A DNA stretch of 64,000 bases, taken from Haematobia irritans (taxonomy: Eukaryota; Arthropoda; Insecta; Diptera; Muscidae). The stretch covers positions 195,507,063 through 195,571,062 of the forward strand of contig NC_134397.1 in the NCBI RefSeq assembly GCF_050003625.1. Reading direction: 5' to 3'. A program made the translations under genes and the position numbers. This document shows, one piece after another, positions 34,785-47,184 of this stretch. The notes beneath the pieces are model-generated. The model ran no database searches and was not told the DNA's origin. It saw only the letters and a list, made by a program, of their open reading frames with translations. Positions within the stretch are counted from its first letter, which is position 1; each line of letters starts with the position of its first letter.

Positions 34785-37700
34785 ATTTCTTTAGAAATAA
34801 AATTTTGACAAAATTTTCTATAGAAATAAAATTTTGTGTAGTAATAAAATTTTGACAAATTTTTCTATAGAAAAAAATTTTTGACAAGGTTTTCTATAGA
34901 CATAAAATTTTCTATAGAAATAAAATTTTGACAAAATTTTCTATAGAAATAAAATTTTGACAAAATTTTCTATAGAAATAAAATTTTGACAAAATTTGTA
35001 CAGTTATAAAATTTGGACAACATTTTCTATGGAAAAAACTTTGGACAACATTTTCTGCAGACATAAAATTTTGCCAAATTTCCTATAGAAATAAAATTTT
35101 GCCAAATTTTCTATAGAAATAAAATTTGGACAAAATTTTCTATAGAAATAAAATTTTGCCAAATTTTCTATAGAAATAAAATTTGGACAAAATTTTCTGT
35201 AGAAATAAAATTTTAACAAAATTTTGTATAGAAAATATTTGGACAAAATTTTCTATCGCAATACGATTTTTACAAAATTTTCTATAGAAATAAAATTTTC
35301 TATAAAATTAAAATTTTGACAAAATTTTCTGTAGAAATAAAACTTTGACAAAATTTTCTGTAGAACAAAAATTTTGACAAAATTTCCTGTAGAAATACAA
35401 TTTTGGCAAAATTTTCTACAGAAATACAATTTTGACAAAATTTTGTGTAGAAATAAAATTTTGACAAAATTTTCTATAAAAAAATTTTTTACAAGGTTTT
35501 CTATAGAAATAAAATTTTTATAATGTTTTCTATGGAAATAAAATTTTGACAAAATTTTCTGTAGAAATAAAATTTTTATAATATTTTCTATAGAAATAAA
35601 ATTTGGACAAAATTTTCTATAGAAATGAAATTTTGACAAAATTTTTACAAAAATAAAATTTGGAGAAAATTTTTCTATAGAAATAAAATTTTGACAAAAT
35701 TTTCTATAGAAATAAAATTTTGACAAAATTTGTACAGCAATAAAATTTTGACAAAATTTTCTGTGGAAACTTTTTTCTATAGAAATAAAATTTGGACAAC
35801 ATTTTGTATAGAAATAAAATTTTGACAAAATTTGTACAGTAATAAAATTTGGACAAAATTTTCTGTAGAAATAAAATTTTGACAAAATTTTCTATGGAAA
35901 AAGATTGGAAAAAATTTTCTATAGAAATAAAATTTTGACAAAATTTTCTATAGAAGTAAAATTTAGACAAAATTTTCTTTAGAAATAAAATTTTTACAAA
36001 ATTTGTACAGAACTAAAATTTTGACAAAAGTTTCTATAGAAATAACATTTGGACAACATTTTGTATAGAAATAAAATTTTGACTAAGTTTGTACAGAAAT
36101 AAAATTTGGACAAAATCTTCTGTAGAAATAAAATTTTGATAAAATTTTCTATAGAAAAATTTTTTTGTAGAAATATGGAAAAAAAATTTCTATAGAAATA
36201 AAATTTTGACAAAATTTTCTATAGAAATAAAATTTTGAAAAAGTTTTCTATAGAAAAAAATTTCTATAGAAATATGGAAAAAATTTTGTATAGAAATGAA
36301 ATTTTGACGAAATTTTCTGTAGAAATAAAATTTTGACAAAATTTTCTATTGAAATATAATTTTGACAAAATTTTCTATAGAAATAAAATTTTGACAATTT
36401 TTTCTATAGAAAAAAAATTTTGACAAAATTTTCTATAGAAATAAAATTTTGGCAAAAATTTTCTATAGAAATAAAATTTTGACAAAAATTTTTATGGAAA
36501 TAGAATTTTGAAAAAATTTTCTGTAGAAATAAAACTTTTTCTATAGAAATATAATTTTGACAATATTTTCTATGGAAATAAAATTTTGACAAAATTTTCA
36601 ATAGAAATAAAATTTTGACAAATTTTTCAATAGAAATAAAATTTTGACAAAATTTTCTATAGAAATAAAATTTTGACAAAATTTGTACAGAAATAAAATT
36701 TTGACAAAATTTTCTGTGGAAACTTTTTTCTATAGAAATAAAATTGTGACAAAATTTGTACAGTAATAAAATTAGGACAAAATTTTCTGTAGGAATAAAA
36801 TTTTGACAAAATTTTCTATGGAAAAAGATTGGAAAAAATTTTCTATAGAAATAAAATTTTGACAAAATTTTCTATAGAAATAAAATTTAGACAAAATTTT
36901 CTTTAGAAATAAAATTTTTACAAAATTTGTACAGAAATAAAATTTTGACAAAAGTTTCTATAGAAATAACATTTGGACAACATTTTGTATAGAAATAAAA
37001 TTTTTACAAAATTTTTACAGAAATAAAATTTCTTCTGTAGAAATAAAATTTTCACAAAATCTTCTATGGAAAAAATTTTCTATAGAAATAAAATTTGGAC
37101 AAAATTTTCTGTAGAAATAAAATTTCGACAACATTTTGTATAGAAATAAAATTTTGACATAATTTGTACAGAAATAAAATTTGGACAAAATCTTCTGTAG
37201 AAATAAAATTTTGACAAAATTTTCTATGGAAAAACTTTTCTATAGAAATAAAATTTGGACAAAATTTTCTGTAGAAATAAAAGTTAGACAACATTTTGTA
37301 TAGAAATAAAATGTTGACAAAATTTGTACAGAAATAAAATCTTCTGTAGAAATAAAATTTTGATAAAATTTTCTATAGAAAAATTTTTTGTAGAAATATG
37401 GAAAAAAATTTCTATAGAAGTAAAATTTTGACAAAATTTTCTATAGAAATAAAATTTTGAAAAAGTTTTCTATAGAAAAAATTTTCTATAGAAATATGGA
37501 AAAAATTTTGTATAGAAATGAAATTTTGACAAAATTTTCTGTAGAAATAAAATTTTGACAAAATTTTCTATAGAAATAAAATTTTGACAAAATGGAAATA
37601 GAATTTTGAAAAAATTTTCTGTAGAAATAAAACTTTTTCTATAGAAATATAATTTTGACAATATTTTCTATGGAAATAAAATTTGAAAAAATTTTCAATA

Positions 37701-38060
37701 GAAATAAAATTTTGACAAATTTTTCAATAGAAATAAAATTTTGACAAAATTTTCCATAGAAAAAAAAATTGACAAAATTTTCTATAGAAATAAAATTTTG
37801 ACAAAAATTTTTATGAAAATAGAATTTTGACAAAAGTTTTTATAAATATAAAATTTTGAGAAAATGTTAAAAATAAAATACTGAACAAATTTTCTATAGA
37901 AATACAATTTTGACAAACGTTTCTATAGAAATAAAAATACAAATACAAAAAAAATTCAAAAATGTTTAAAATAACCACTAAAATGGGATCAAAAAAAGAT
38001 GAAATGTTGTTAAAATTTTCTATAGAAATAAAATTTTTGACAACAAATTTTATCCAATAC
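34785..38060 (-). repeat. 29-bp minisatellite array, opposite orientation
   Basis: About 3.2 kb of the reverse-complement unit, TTTCTATAGAAATAAAATTT-TGACAAAA. Higher-order structure exists (ACTTTTTTCTATAGAAATAA at about 35769 and 36725; GTATAGAAATAAAATTTTGA variants repeated). Long - strand frames (up to 210 codons, residues F, I, Y, K, N, Q) are repeat by-products. The right end has a 127-bp tandem duplication starting AAAATGTTTAAAATAACCAC near 37969 and 38096. Confidence 0.93.
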
Positions 38061-38269
38061 AGTTATAATTTGGTACGTGATGTTAGTCGATTCAAAAATG
38101 TTTAAAATAACCACTAAAATGGGATCAAAAAAAGATGAAATGTTGTTAAAATTTTCTATAGAAATAAAATTTTTGACAACAAATTTTATCCAATACAGTT
38201 ATAATTTGGTACGTGATGTTAGTCGATGGCCTCAAAAAAAAAAAAAACACCGAGATCCAGATCCCCAGA

Positions 38270-39025
38270 TTTGAACGGTTTATATGTGGGCTATATATAG
38301 TTATGGACTGATATGGACCAATTCTCGCACGGTTGACCATATACTAACACCATGTTTCGAATTTCAACCGGATCGGATGAAATTTGCTTCTCTTAGAGGC
38401 TCCGCAAGCCAAATCTGGGGATCGGTTTATATGGGGGCTATATATAATTATGGACCGATGTAGACCAATTTTTGCATGGTTATTAGAGACCATATACCAA
38501 AACCATGTACCAAATTTCAACCAGATTGGATGAAATTTGCTTCTCTTTGAGGCTCCGCAAGCCAAATCTGGGGATCGGTTTATATGGGGGCTATATATAA
38601 TTATGGGCCGATGTGGACCAATTTTTGCATGGTTGTTAGATACCATATACTAGCACCACGTACCAAATTTCAACCGGATCGGATGAAATTTTCTTCCCTT
38701 AGAGCAATCCCAAGCCAAATTTGGGGGTCCGATTATATGGGGGCTATACGTAAAAGTGGACCGATATGGCCCATTTGCAATACCATCCGACCTACATCAA
38801 TAACAACTACTTGTGCCAAGTTTCAAGTAGATATCTTATTTCGTTCGGAAGTTAGCGTGATTTCAACAGACGGACGGACGGACGGACGGACATGCTCAGA
38901 TCGACTCAGAATTTCACCACGACCCATAATATATATACTTCATGGGGTCTTAGAGCAATATTTCGATGTGTTACAAACGGAATGACAAAGTTAATATACC
39001 CCCATCCTATGGTGGAGGGTATAAA
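38270..39025 (+). mobile_element. 153-bp-period element, family A, left-truncated copy
   Basis: TTTATATGGGGGCTATATAT units begin at 38426 and 38579 (153 bp). The right end is complete: ATGGGGTCTTAGAGCAATAT, then CCATCCTATGGTGGAGGGTA. The left end is missing. Confidence 0.85.
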
Positions 39026-39538
39026 AAGGCGATTCTAGCATATATGGGATTTAACTAATGTAATAATAGGGTGGCTTCTCTGATACAGGGATTTGTTTTT
39101 GTAATACAAATGTGCATCTACAAATTTATAAACATTTCAATCAATTGTGTCTAATTATATTTTCCTTAAAAAAACAAAAAAACTCCCTCAAAAAAAAAAG
39201 AATAAATTCCCATAGAAGTTTTGTAAATGTGATTTTACGAAAAAAAAAAATAATAAAAAATATTGTTAGATTTTGTTATTCAAAATATATTTAAGATTTG
39301 CAAACGAAATTTAAAGTAATGTTTTTTTGATATGCAAAAGTGTTTGCCCTTCCAATAGAAACATATTTTTTTATTGAAAAAAAGCACAATTTTCCCCCAA
39401 GTTTATATATACAAAAAAAAAAAGAAGTAAAGAAGGACTTTAATATCTTAACTTTCCATCAATCCAATACACAATAAAGGGAAACACCCTTTGTAGGACA
39501 AGAAAACAAATATATTTTAACCCATCAATTGATTTTAG
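39026..39538. other. Intron before last exon A
   Basis: AT-rich sequence ending in the acceptor TTGATTTTAG. Nothing else was recognised. Confidence 0.5.
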
Positions 39539-39874
39539 GCTCTCATGCTACGAAAAGTTAAAAGTAAACGGCGCCTTACCGAGCCGCATATTTCACCGGC
39601 TGTACTCAGTTTGTCATCGACAGCAGCAGCAACTTCGTCATCATCGACGGCCTTACAAATTGTGGCCCAGGTGACGGGTCAACAGCAGCAGCAGCAACAA
39701 CAACAACAATTTTCGGAAATGACCAATTCATCAGCTGGCTATGGAATGCCAGGCAATACCAATGAAAAAGATAAAGACAAGGATAAGGAACAGCAACAAC
39801 AACAGCAAGGACAGCAGCAGCATCAGCAACAGCAGCTACAGGGGCTACAGCAGACCTCTAATGTCAATACATAG
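39539..39874 (+). CDS. Dgk-theta: DGK-theta alternative last exon A (Q-rich tail)
   Basis: Phase 0 after TTGATTTTAG. It encodes 111 residues: ALMLRKVKSKRRLTEPHISP, a Ser/Ala/Thr-rich stretch, a ten-Gln run, KDKDKDKE, more Gln runs, and the end TSNVNT. The start fits the DGK-theta tail, where vertebrate proteins have MLRKAKQK after the accessory domain. It aligns with exon B over ML(R/K)KVK.K.(K)RR.TEP. The Gln/Ser tail is species-variable sequence of unknown role. Candidate AATAAA signals follow at about 39996, 40256 and 40320. Using it would require polyadenylation before exon B. Confidence 0.85.
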   Translation, partial: ALMLRKVKSKRRLTEPHISPAVLSLSSTAAATSSSSTALQIVAQVTGQQQQQQQQQQFSEMTNSSAGYGMPGNTNEKDKDKDKEQQQQQQGQQQHQQQQLQGLQQTSNVNT

Positions 39875-41738
39875 AGATCTCGTCCGTCCGGTCCAAGTTT
39901 TCTTTTCTCATGTTTTTTATAAAATGTTAAAAAAAAAATGCAAACCACCACCAAAAACAACAACCAAAATAGCCAAGCCAACCAAATATGAAACCGAAAT
40001 AAATATCCGGATAAAAACCTTAAACCTAACCTTAAAACAAAAGCATAGATTTAAAATCTCTATATAAGAAACAAGATAGAAATTATTTATGAAGTAGTTT
40101 ATCAAGGATTCTAGAACAAATCAACAGAAAAATCTTAAATCTTATCAAAGACACTAACATCAGAAATTTAAACTTTACACAAATTCTAACCATTAAAAAA
40201 GGAAACCGAAAAAAACAAACAAAAATGATTTAGTCTTCAAATAGAATATTTCACGAAAATAAAAACTAAAATACGTAGTTCAAATAAAATATTCCCATTT
40301 TACGTACCCATGAAAAATTCAATAAAATAAAATGGAATTTTTTCAAAAATCTTTATTCTAAAAAAAAATTGTTAATCTTAATACGATTGTATAAAAATAA
40401 TTTTGATTTTGCTAAGTTTTCTTAATAAAGGAAACAATTCAAAAATGCAAAAAACATAAATTAAACTTAAAAAGTCACAATTTTAGTTTCTAATTTTTTA
40501 ACTAAAATTCAAGCTTAAGAGTTTATAGCCATAAACCTACTTTTTATAGTCGTTCTTCAAATAGTTGTCTCCCATAAATCCTGAATTTAAAATGAATCAT
40601 ATACATATGATAAGGCATTGGGAAAATTTCTATATAATTTAAGAAATATTATAGGCAATTTATTTTTTTCAAAAATGTCCAAAAATATATTCCATTTCCA
40701 AAACTCCCAACATTCACAACATTGCTTTTCATTTAAACTCATTTTTAAAACCGAAATATAATTTTTTGTTTATTTATATATTTTGCTATATTTTAATTCT
40801 TAATTCTTTTTAAATTTCAATTTTTTTCAATGGTTTAATATTTTTGGAAAACAATTTTTATTGTTATTTGTATTTATTCGGACAACTTTTTACATGATCA
40901 CAATTTTTGGTTTTTTTATTAGATTTTTGTAGTGTCCGTCATAGAGCAATTTTTGTCTGAATCATATCTAACAATTCCATTTTATGCCCTTCATAGCATA
41001 ATGTCGTCATATCATCAGATAAATCTTCTAGCCAATATGTCTTGCAAGCAAGGTTAATTTTGTTATAATTTCTTTAATTCATGTTAAAAAGATATTCGAT
41101 GTTCTCTAATATAAATAAACGGGAGTAGGTTACTTTGCTTCACACTGAACGTACCCCTTAGTCTATTACCAAATGCTTAGAAAAATGCTTCCACACAATA
41201 TATTTCAAAATCCTATTTTAAAAATGTTTTCATGTCATAACCTACATTATGCAGATCCTACAGAGAATACTCGTAGTGCCAGATTTTTGTTGATTGCCGT
41301 CAAATATGTTTGAAATGATTTGCAAATTGGTTCATTACTTCCAATGCATATTAAAAAAGGTACTGTCACTATTACAAAAACAAACATTTCAAAAATTTCA
41401 TAGTGTCATTTTGGTTGTCAGTCAAATTGAAACATCCGAACAAAAAAATACAAGCATTGGAGAAATACTTGTAATCAACACGCTATCAAGTCTGTTTTTA
41501 AAAAATTAGCATAGGATTCGACTTGAGAAAATCACGTTCTTCACAAAATACCTTAAGAGTAGAATTCCATATATTGGCAATTACTTTTCAATACACTAGC
41601 AACATTTTCTCAATTCTTCTAATCCCGATAAAGGCAAGCAGTTGAATTTATATTGAGAATGGTGTTCACCCTAAAATTGTTGCATATAAAAAATGCTCAT
41701 CCTTATGTTTATTGGGATTATTCAATAGAAGGCAAATG
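39875..41738. other. AT-rich sequence, possible 3' UTR of exon A
   Basis: No coding segment or known repeat was recognised. The first few hundred bases may be 3' UTR of the exon A transcript, given several AATAAA motifs, but the poly(A) site cannot be fixed. Confidence 0.4.
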
Positions 41739-42168
41739 CAGAGAGAATAAAAAGACAAGAGAACAAATCAGTGAAGCGAAACTGCGTCAATAGGTGGCAG
41801 TCATGAGGAAAATTTCTCTAATATCATGCAGTTTTTGTCGGCGCTTCTCTCAAATATCATTCAATTTGCGTCAGCGTCACCCAGTTCAGTTCACTGCCGG
41901 CTTTACGAAACGTAAGAGAAATAGGATTTAGAACCTACTTTGTAATAACAAATGTTCTTTTATATAAATCTTTTAATTCTATTACATTTTTTGGCAGACA
42001 TTTTGAACTTATAACTGCCGATGCCTTTATAAACAATTTATCAAAACAGCGCTTCGACCACAACGGCGGTAATACCAACGCTGCAGGCATTGTGCGACAT
42101 CTATACGGTTGACATTTGTTGTTTTTGTAGAAGAGAAATTTTTGTCCTCTTGTGTTTTTATTCTCTCT
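41739..42168. mobile_element. hAT-like MITE
   Basis: The inverted ends are CAGAGAGAATAAAAAGACAA and CTTGTGTTTTTATTCTCTCT. They are bordered by 8-bp near-identical flanks, GGCAAATG at 41731-41738 and GGCAAATA at 42169-42176. An 8-bp target duplication is the hAT hallmark. The interior is 430 bp without a frame of interest. Confidence 0.75.
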
Positions 42169-42454
42169 GGCAAATATTAAACTAGTGTTGCCAGGTGATT
42201 TTTGAATCTTCCCTCAAGTATTGGAAAGCCCGAAACTGTTCTCATTTTTTTTTTCAAAAACCCCCAAACAGCTTTAAGTAGGTAAATAGCTGTAAAATGG
42301 ATTTTCAAATGTTGTGAAAGATGCCCTGTAGTGATACGCTTCAAAAGTTCATTTTAACAAAAATATTATTATATTTTCAAAATATGTTAAATTGAAATAT
42401 AATAAAAAAGCTGGTAAAACGAAATAATTCAAGGTATAAATTAAATATATAATA

Positions 42455-43816
42455 GAGGTGTGCACTAGATAGGGTCACGGCCTAAAGGAAAAAAAAGTTG
42501 ATGCTATCACCCCCCCAGTTTTGTGGCATATTCGAAGACAATTTCAGAACACCAAAAATTTTTGTTATCCGTGGACCCTACGACCCCCCGAAAGCGAAAG
42601 TGGTTGTTAGAATTTTAAAACAATAGGCTCTCAAATTGTTCTAGCAAAAACACATGCACTTTGCATAACGCAGAAAATGCCGTAGAGCAAGCAACGAGTA
42701 TGTATACAAATGTACCGTTAGAAATTTACAGATAAACAGGTTTTGATTCAAAATGCCTTATATATTAATTTCGTAGATGTGAATAACGATGTGCATGTGG
42801 TTTCGATCCGACATCATGACAACACAGCAAAAACTATTTGGTGGTGTGTAGGGTGACCTATTGACTTTTTAAATCTCTGTAACTTTTTTGTTTATGAGTA
42901 TAAGTAAATACTTCAAAAGCAAAAGTTTCATATTTTGTTAAGATCTTTATAATGGTTATCAGAAATGGGCATCATAGGGGTATACGAAGCGAAATAAAAA
43001 AATTAAAAATCAAATTTGTCGTCGGAGTCAAAAATGACCAATGCACGAAATATAGCCCCTGATCAACCACGAACAACGATATGCGTTTCTTTTCGATCGG
43101 ACTTCGAATGACGACACAGCACAATAAATTGTATTTCGGGGGTCGTAGGGTGCACGGAAAAAAAGTTTTGGTGTTCTGAAATTGTCTTCGAATATGCTAC
43201 AAAACTGGGGGTTGACCGCATCAACTTTTTTTTCCTTTAGGCCGTGACCCTATCTAGTGTTCACGTGACACGAAATTGTCGTGACTCACGAAAATTTTCG
43301 TGATTCGTGCGTGAGTCCTGAGTCACGCTCATGACAACAGCGTGAGTGTGATTAACAAACCAAAATGTCGTGCGTGAGCGTGAGTCACGAAAATAATATC
43401 TTTGTGAGTGTGCGTGAGTAACGAATTACACTCACGAAAATATTCCTGCTCACCAACATAAAACGCTTAAGAGTTAAATTCAATTACAATTTTAGTGACA
43501 CCTGGGATGTTAAGAGTTTAATAATACTCACGATTTTAATAATGCTCATGTTTTCAGACACTTCGGTAAGGTAAATTAATCATAAAATTATTCGTGAGTC
43601 ACGATATTTTTCGTGAGTCATGGTATTTTTCGTGAGTCACGGTATTTTTCGTGTGTCACGACGTTTTCGTGCGTGAGTGTCCGTGAGTACAAATTATCTT
43701 TTCGTGAGTGTGCGTGAGTCCTACCAAAAAATATCGTGCGTGAGTGTTCGTGAGAACGATTTTTCAGTCGTGAGAGTGCGTGAGCGTGAGTAAACTATTA
43801 CTCACGTGCACACCTC
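42455..43816. mobile_element. CGTGAGTCACG-rich terminal-repeat element (outer)
   Basis: The ends are GAGGTGTGCAC and GTGCACACCTC, flanked by TA at 42453-42454 and 43817-43818. The interior (43257-43816) is built of CGTGAGTCACG, TTTTCGTGAGT and GTGCGTGAGTG words in both orientations. Another element (42468-43254) sits just 13 bp inside its left end; without it the outer element is about 575 bp. Confidence 0.85.
42468..43254. mobile_element. TA-inserting foldback MITE (inner)
   Basis: Long inverted termini: GATAGGGTCACGGCCTAAAG on the left pairs with CTTTAGGCCGTGACCCTATC on the right, followed inward by GAAGACAATTTCAGAACACC and its complement (arms ~120 bp). TA at 42466-42467 and 43255-43256. 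The interior has a second inverted theme (TACGACCCCC / GGGGGTCGTAG). No coding capacity. Confidence 0.88.
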
Positions 43817-44179
43817 TAATATATAAGTAAAAATTCGGTAAATAAAAGTAAGAAAAATTAAAACAAAAAAAAAATCGTGTAAATATATCCATTAATCGCA
43901 GATAGATAAACTTGGGTAGATCTCTCAAATATAGCTTTTTCTGCAAATTCATACCAGAACTGTTCCGATTTTGGTTGAGAATTGTTCCACTTTATAATAT
44001 AAACAAAAACACCTAGCAATAAAAAAATTCAAATCAGTTGATTCCCTGAGAATACCTCTTGAAAAAGGTACTTTTATTACTTCAAACCTATTTTCAACTA
44101 CGAACTTCAAAAAAGTTGAAACAAGCTTCGATTTAACATAGAAATGAAAAAATTGTAATCAAGTGATTACTTGATAATA

Positions 44180-44723
44180 GGGCTGTTTTCTTGTTGCACT
44201 GGATACAACATTTGTATGGGCTACCCAGAACATCGTTGCACTGGTGTTCTATCCAGAACATCTCACCAGTGCAAGTCGCGCTGATCTTGCCAGATTGTGT
44301 TTTGATAAAGAGACGCTTCATCGATTCACAATAGCACTTTATTGTGACTAATTTATCGAAAAGCATGTAATTCAAAGTGGTATAGTGTCATAAATAATCG
44401 CAGCAATAAATATTTATTACTAATTGGAGCATTTCATACATTAATGGCCAGTTTCTCATCCTCCGATTAATTTTAACCGGTGGATAGACCTCCGGTTAGT
44501 ACAATTTTTGTATGGGATCAGCTGTTTTATCGACACGATAAAAAATAACAAGACATTGAGAAACTGGCCCTAAAAATGCAAGATTTCACTTCTTTTCTGT
44601 GATTGTTTTTAAACACCTGATGACAGTGTTGCATATTTTTGGAGATGTCCTGGATAAACGAGTACTCTGTTTTCTTTTAGTCCTTCACGGCTTAGGGTAT
44701 CCAGTGCTAAAAGAAAACAGCCC
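44180..44723. mobile_element. TA-inserting MITE (outer of a nested pair)
   Basis: The ends are GGGCTGTTTTCTTGTTGCAC-TGGATA and TATCCAGTGC-TAAAAGAAAACAGCCC, flanked by TA at 44178-44179 and 44724-44725. GTTCTGGATAG-type words recur inside and again at about 45032. Confidence 0.85.
44446..44570. mobile_element. Small MITE nested in the previous one
   Basis: The inverted ends are GGCCAGTTTCTCA and TGAGAAACTGGCC. It contains AACCGGTGGATAGACCTCCG and about 125 bp in all. The target duplication is not clear. Confidence 0.7.
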
Positions 44724-45850
44724 TAATATTAATACATATTATTTTCTGTAAAAACACGACGAACTTCTAAATATTCGAAAACATATACGAAATTGGGCAA
44801 CACTGATATCAGCTGTTTAAATACGAAGATAGAAAATAAGTTAAATCATACATTTTTAATGAAAAAATTGTTCAAATTTTAAGAAAATATTTGCAATTAT
44901 TTGTGACACTTTATTGCTTTTTATATCTTCTTATGGAATAAATTAAGCACAAAAATAGCTATTGTGAATTAATTAAATGTCGCTTTACGTAAATTCAACC
45001 TGGCAGCACTGAGGAGATTTTCACAGATCAGATGTTCTGGATAGTTCATACAAATGTAGTTTCCAGTACTGTCCTCGATTACCCAAGAAAATTAAGTTCG
45101 AAAAGCTTTTGCATTATTCGCATTAAAAATCGATTCCTTCAGATTTGTCAGAGTGAACCTTTATATATTAAAATGGGCTTTCACTGAACACACCTCTTGT
45201 CCATTTGCATTACAAAATAAGGAAAATGGGAAGTAGATTATAATAACAACTAACAACTCCAAATATGGTTCCACTGAACATATTTCTTGAAAATTTTATT
45301 ACAAAGAATTTGTAATAGAAAGAACTGGCGGCATGCTTTTCATCTTAAAAGATTATTTAAAGTTTTAAAATTTTTCTAATTTGAAATATTTTGTTATGCT
45401 CTGCATATACCAAATCGGCTCCTTTTGAGGTTTTAAAGCCAACCAGTTAATTGTGTTAAGCTCCGTTTTTGCTCCATTAGCTAACGAACTTTTAAACCAT
45501 ACTACGGATATATCTGTCATCTTGCCTATATATTCCATATGCCAGTTAGAAACTTAACTGTTGAAAATTGTTCAGTTAAAGTTAACCGGAGAGAATATAT
45601 TTGCAATTTACTTCGTGTCAACTGTGAGTTAAAGTCTAACGGAGCTACATGAAAATGGCCGTAATTGTGATTTTATATTGCGTGTAAAGTACTTTACGAT
45701 ATATTGTAATAAAATAACTAAAAAAAAACTTCGTTTGGGTAAAATATCATTCGTACACAGAAAAATATCACCAAATTTTCCATGAAATTTTACATTTTTT
45801 TTACAATTTTACAGAAAGCAGTAACAAACAAATAGAAATTATTTAAAAAA
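44724..45850. other. Intergenic/intronic sequence with a repeat fragment
   Basis: The segment at about 45535-45645 (CAGTTAGAAACTTAACTG, GTTAACCGGAGAGAATATA, GAGTTAAAGTCTAACGGA) has a diverged partner at about 58742-58875. This marks a repeat family I cannot name. The rest has no recognised feature. Confidence 0.5.
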
Positions 45851-46410
45851 AATAGGAAGTACGAGTATGCAATATGTATTTTATTTACTGAAAGGTCTGT
45901 AGCCCATATATTAAATTTTTGTTTGTTATAGTAATATGTCCAAAATCACAAATGGGTCATTCTCAATAGTATGTTTCGAACATTATCTTTATTTCATTCA
46001 CAATAAATTGCTTTGCAATCGTGATTATTTTTTTTTGTATAGGGAAAAATATTTTTTTTAGTGTAGTAAACAATAAAGATAGTTGTTCCTTTGCAGGAAA
46101 ACACTCTTCTTTCAAAAGTAGCAAACAATTTACTTGCCATACCAGAAAGTATTCGTTTTGTACCAAGCAAATTATTATAATCCTTAAAAATTTACACAAA
46201 GTTGTAACATAAAATCAAAATTGATAAATAAAATAGGAAGTACAAGTATGCAATATGTATTTTATTTACTGAAAAGTCTGTAGCCCATATATTAAATATT
46301 TTTTTTGTTATAGTAACATGTCCAAAATCACAATTGGTTCATTCACAATAGTATGTTTCGAATATTATATTTATTTCATTCACAATAGCTTGCTTTGCAA
46401 AGTCTCGAAA
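45851..46410 (+). repeat. Direct duplication, 381-bp offset
   Basis: AATAGGAAGTACGAGTATGC at 45851 recurs as AATAGGAAGTACAAGTATGC at 46232. Each is followed by ~170 bp of matching text through TCTGTAGCCCATATATTAAA and AGTATGTTTCGAA. Copies are diverged by a few percent. Confidence 0.85.
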
Positions 46411-47184
46411 GCTTGGGAGTTTTTAGATTAAAATTCATAACAAAACAAAAATGAATTTAGATTAGAAATTAAAATTTTTAATTTATATATTCGTATAATC
46501 CAAAACACGCTTAAGCCTTAACTTGTTTTTTTATTTTCATAAATTTTAGTATTGAGAAAAATTTCCCTAACCTTTTCAAATTTACAAAAAAAAAATCGTA
46601 TTTTGCTTATAATATTATTTAACCATTGAATTGTTTTTTTTTTTTTAATTTTTTGCTTAGTTTCTATTCTCAGACCATTTGAAACAAAATTGCTAACTAT
46701 TTTATTCCCTTCCTATGTTATAGTTAGTACAGTAATTTTATTTAAATATTGACAAATTTCTTGCACTTCCAAATATTTCATTTCTAACTAATTTTGTCCT
46801 AATTCTTAAAAAAAATACAAAAATGATTTATTTTGTTTAAAACAAAACAATAAAAATATCAAATATCTTTTTTTCTCTTTTTTCATATAAATATTTCAAA
46901 AAAAAAAAAAACAAAATCTATTTTACAAAAATTCCAAATTGACCAAATACTAAATCACTACAAAAAATAAAAAAAATTGAAATAAATTGCCACACAAATC
47001 CAAAAACTAAATTCAAAAAAAAAAAATATATATATAATTTTGTGCCGGACGGTTATAAAACAAAATTGGAATTAATTATGGAAAAAAATCTCAATTGGAA
47101 ATTAAACAAAAATTATAAACCATCTGGGTTTTGTAACCATAACCATATAATGCCTATTGATTTGATCCTACTTACACTCAAAAG
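46411..47184. other. Intron before last exon B
   Basis: Very AT-rich sequence ending ACTTACACTCAAAAG, an acceptor with a weak pyrimidine tract. No other feature was recognised. Confidence 0.5.

Noticed and set aside
35253..35885. A 210-codon - strand frame, and similar ones at 32454, 36404 and 34785-37833
   Set aside because: These are translations of the 29-bp minisatellite, made only of F, I, K, Y, N, Q-rich repeats. No start, domain or conservation is visible.
39741..40067. A 108-codon frame overlapping last exon A
   Set aside because: It is a shifted frame of the Q-rich exon. The exon A frame joins upstream exons in phase.
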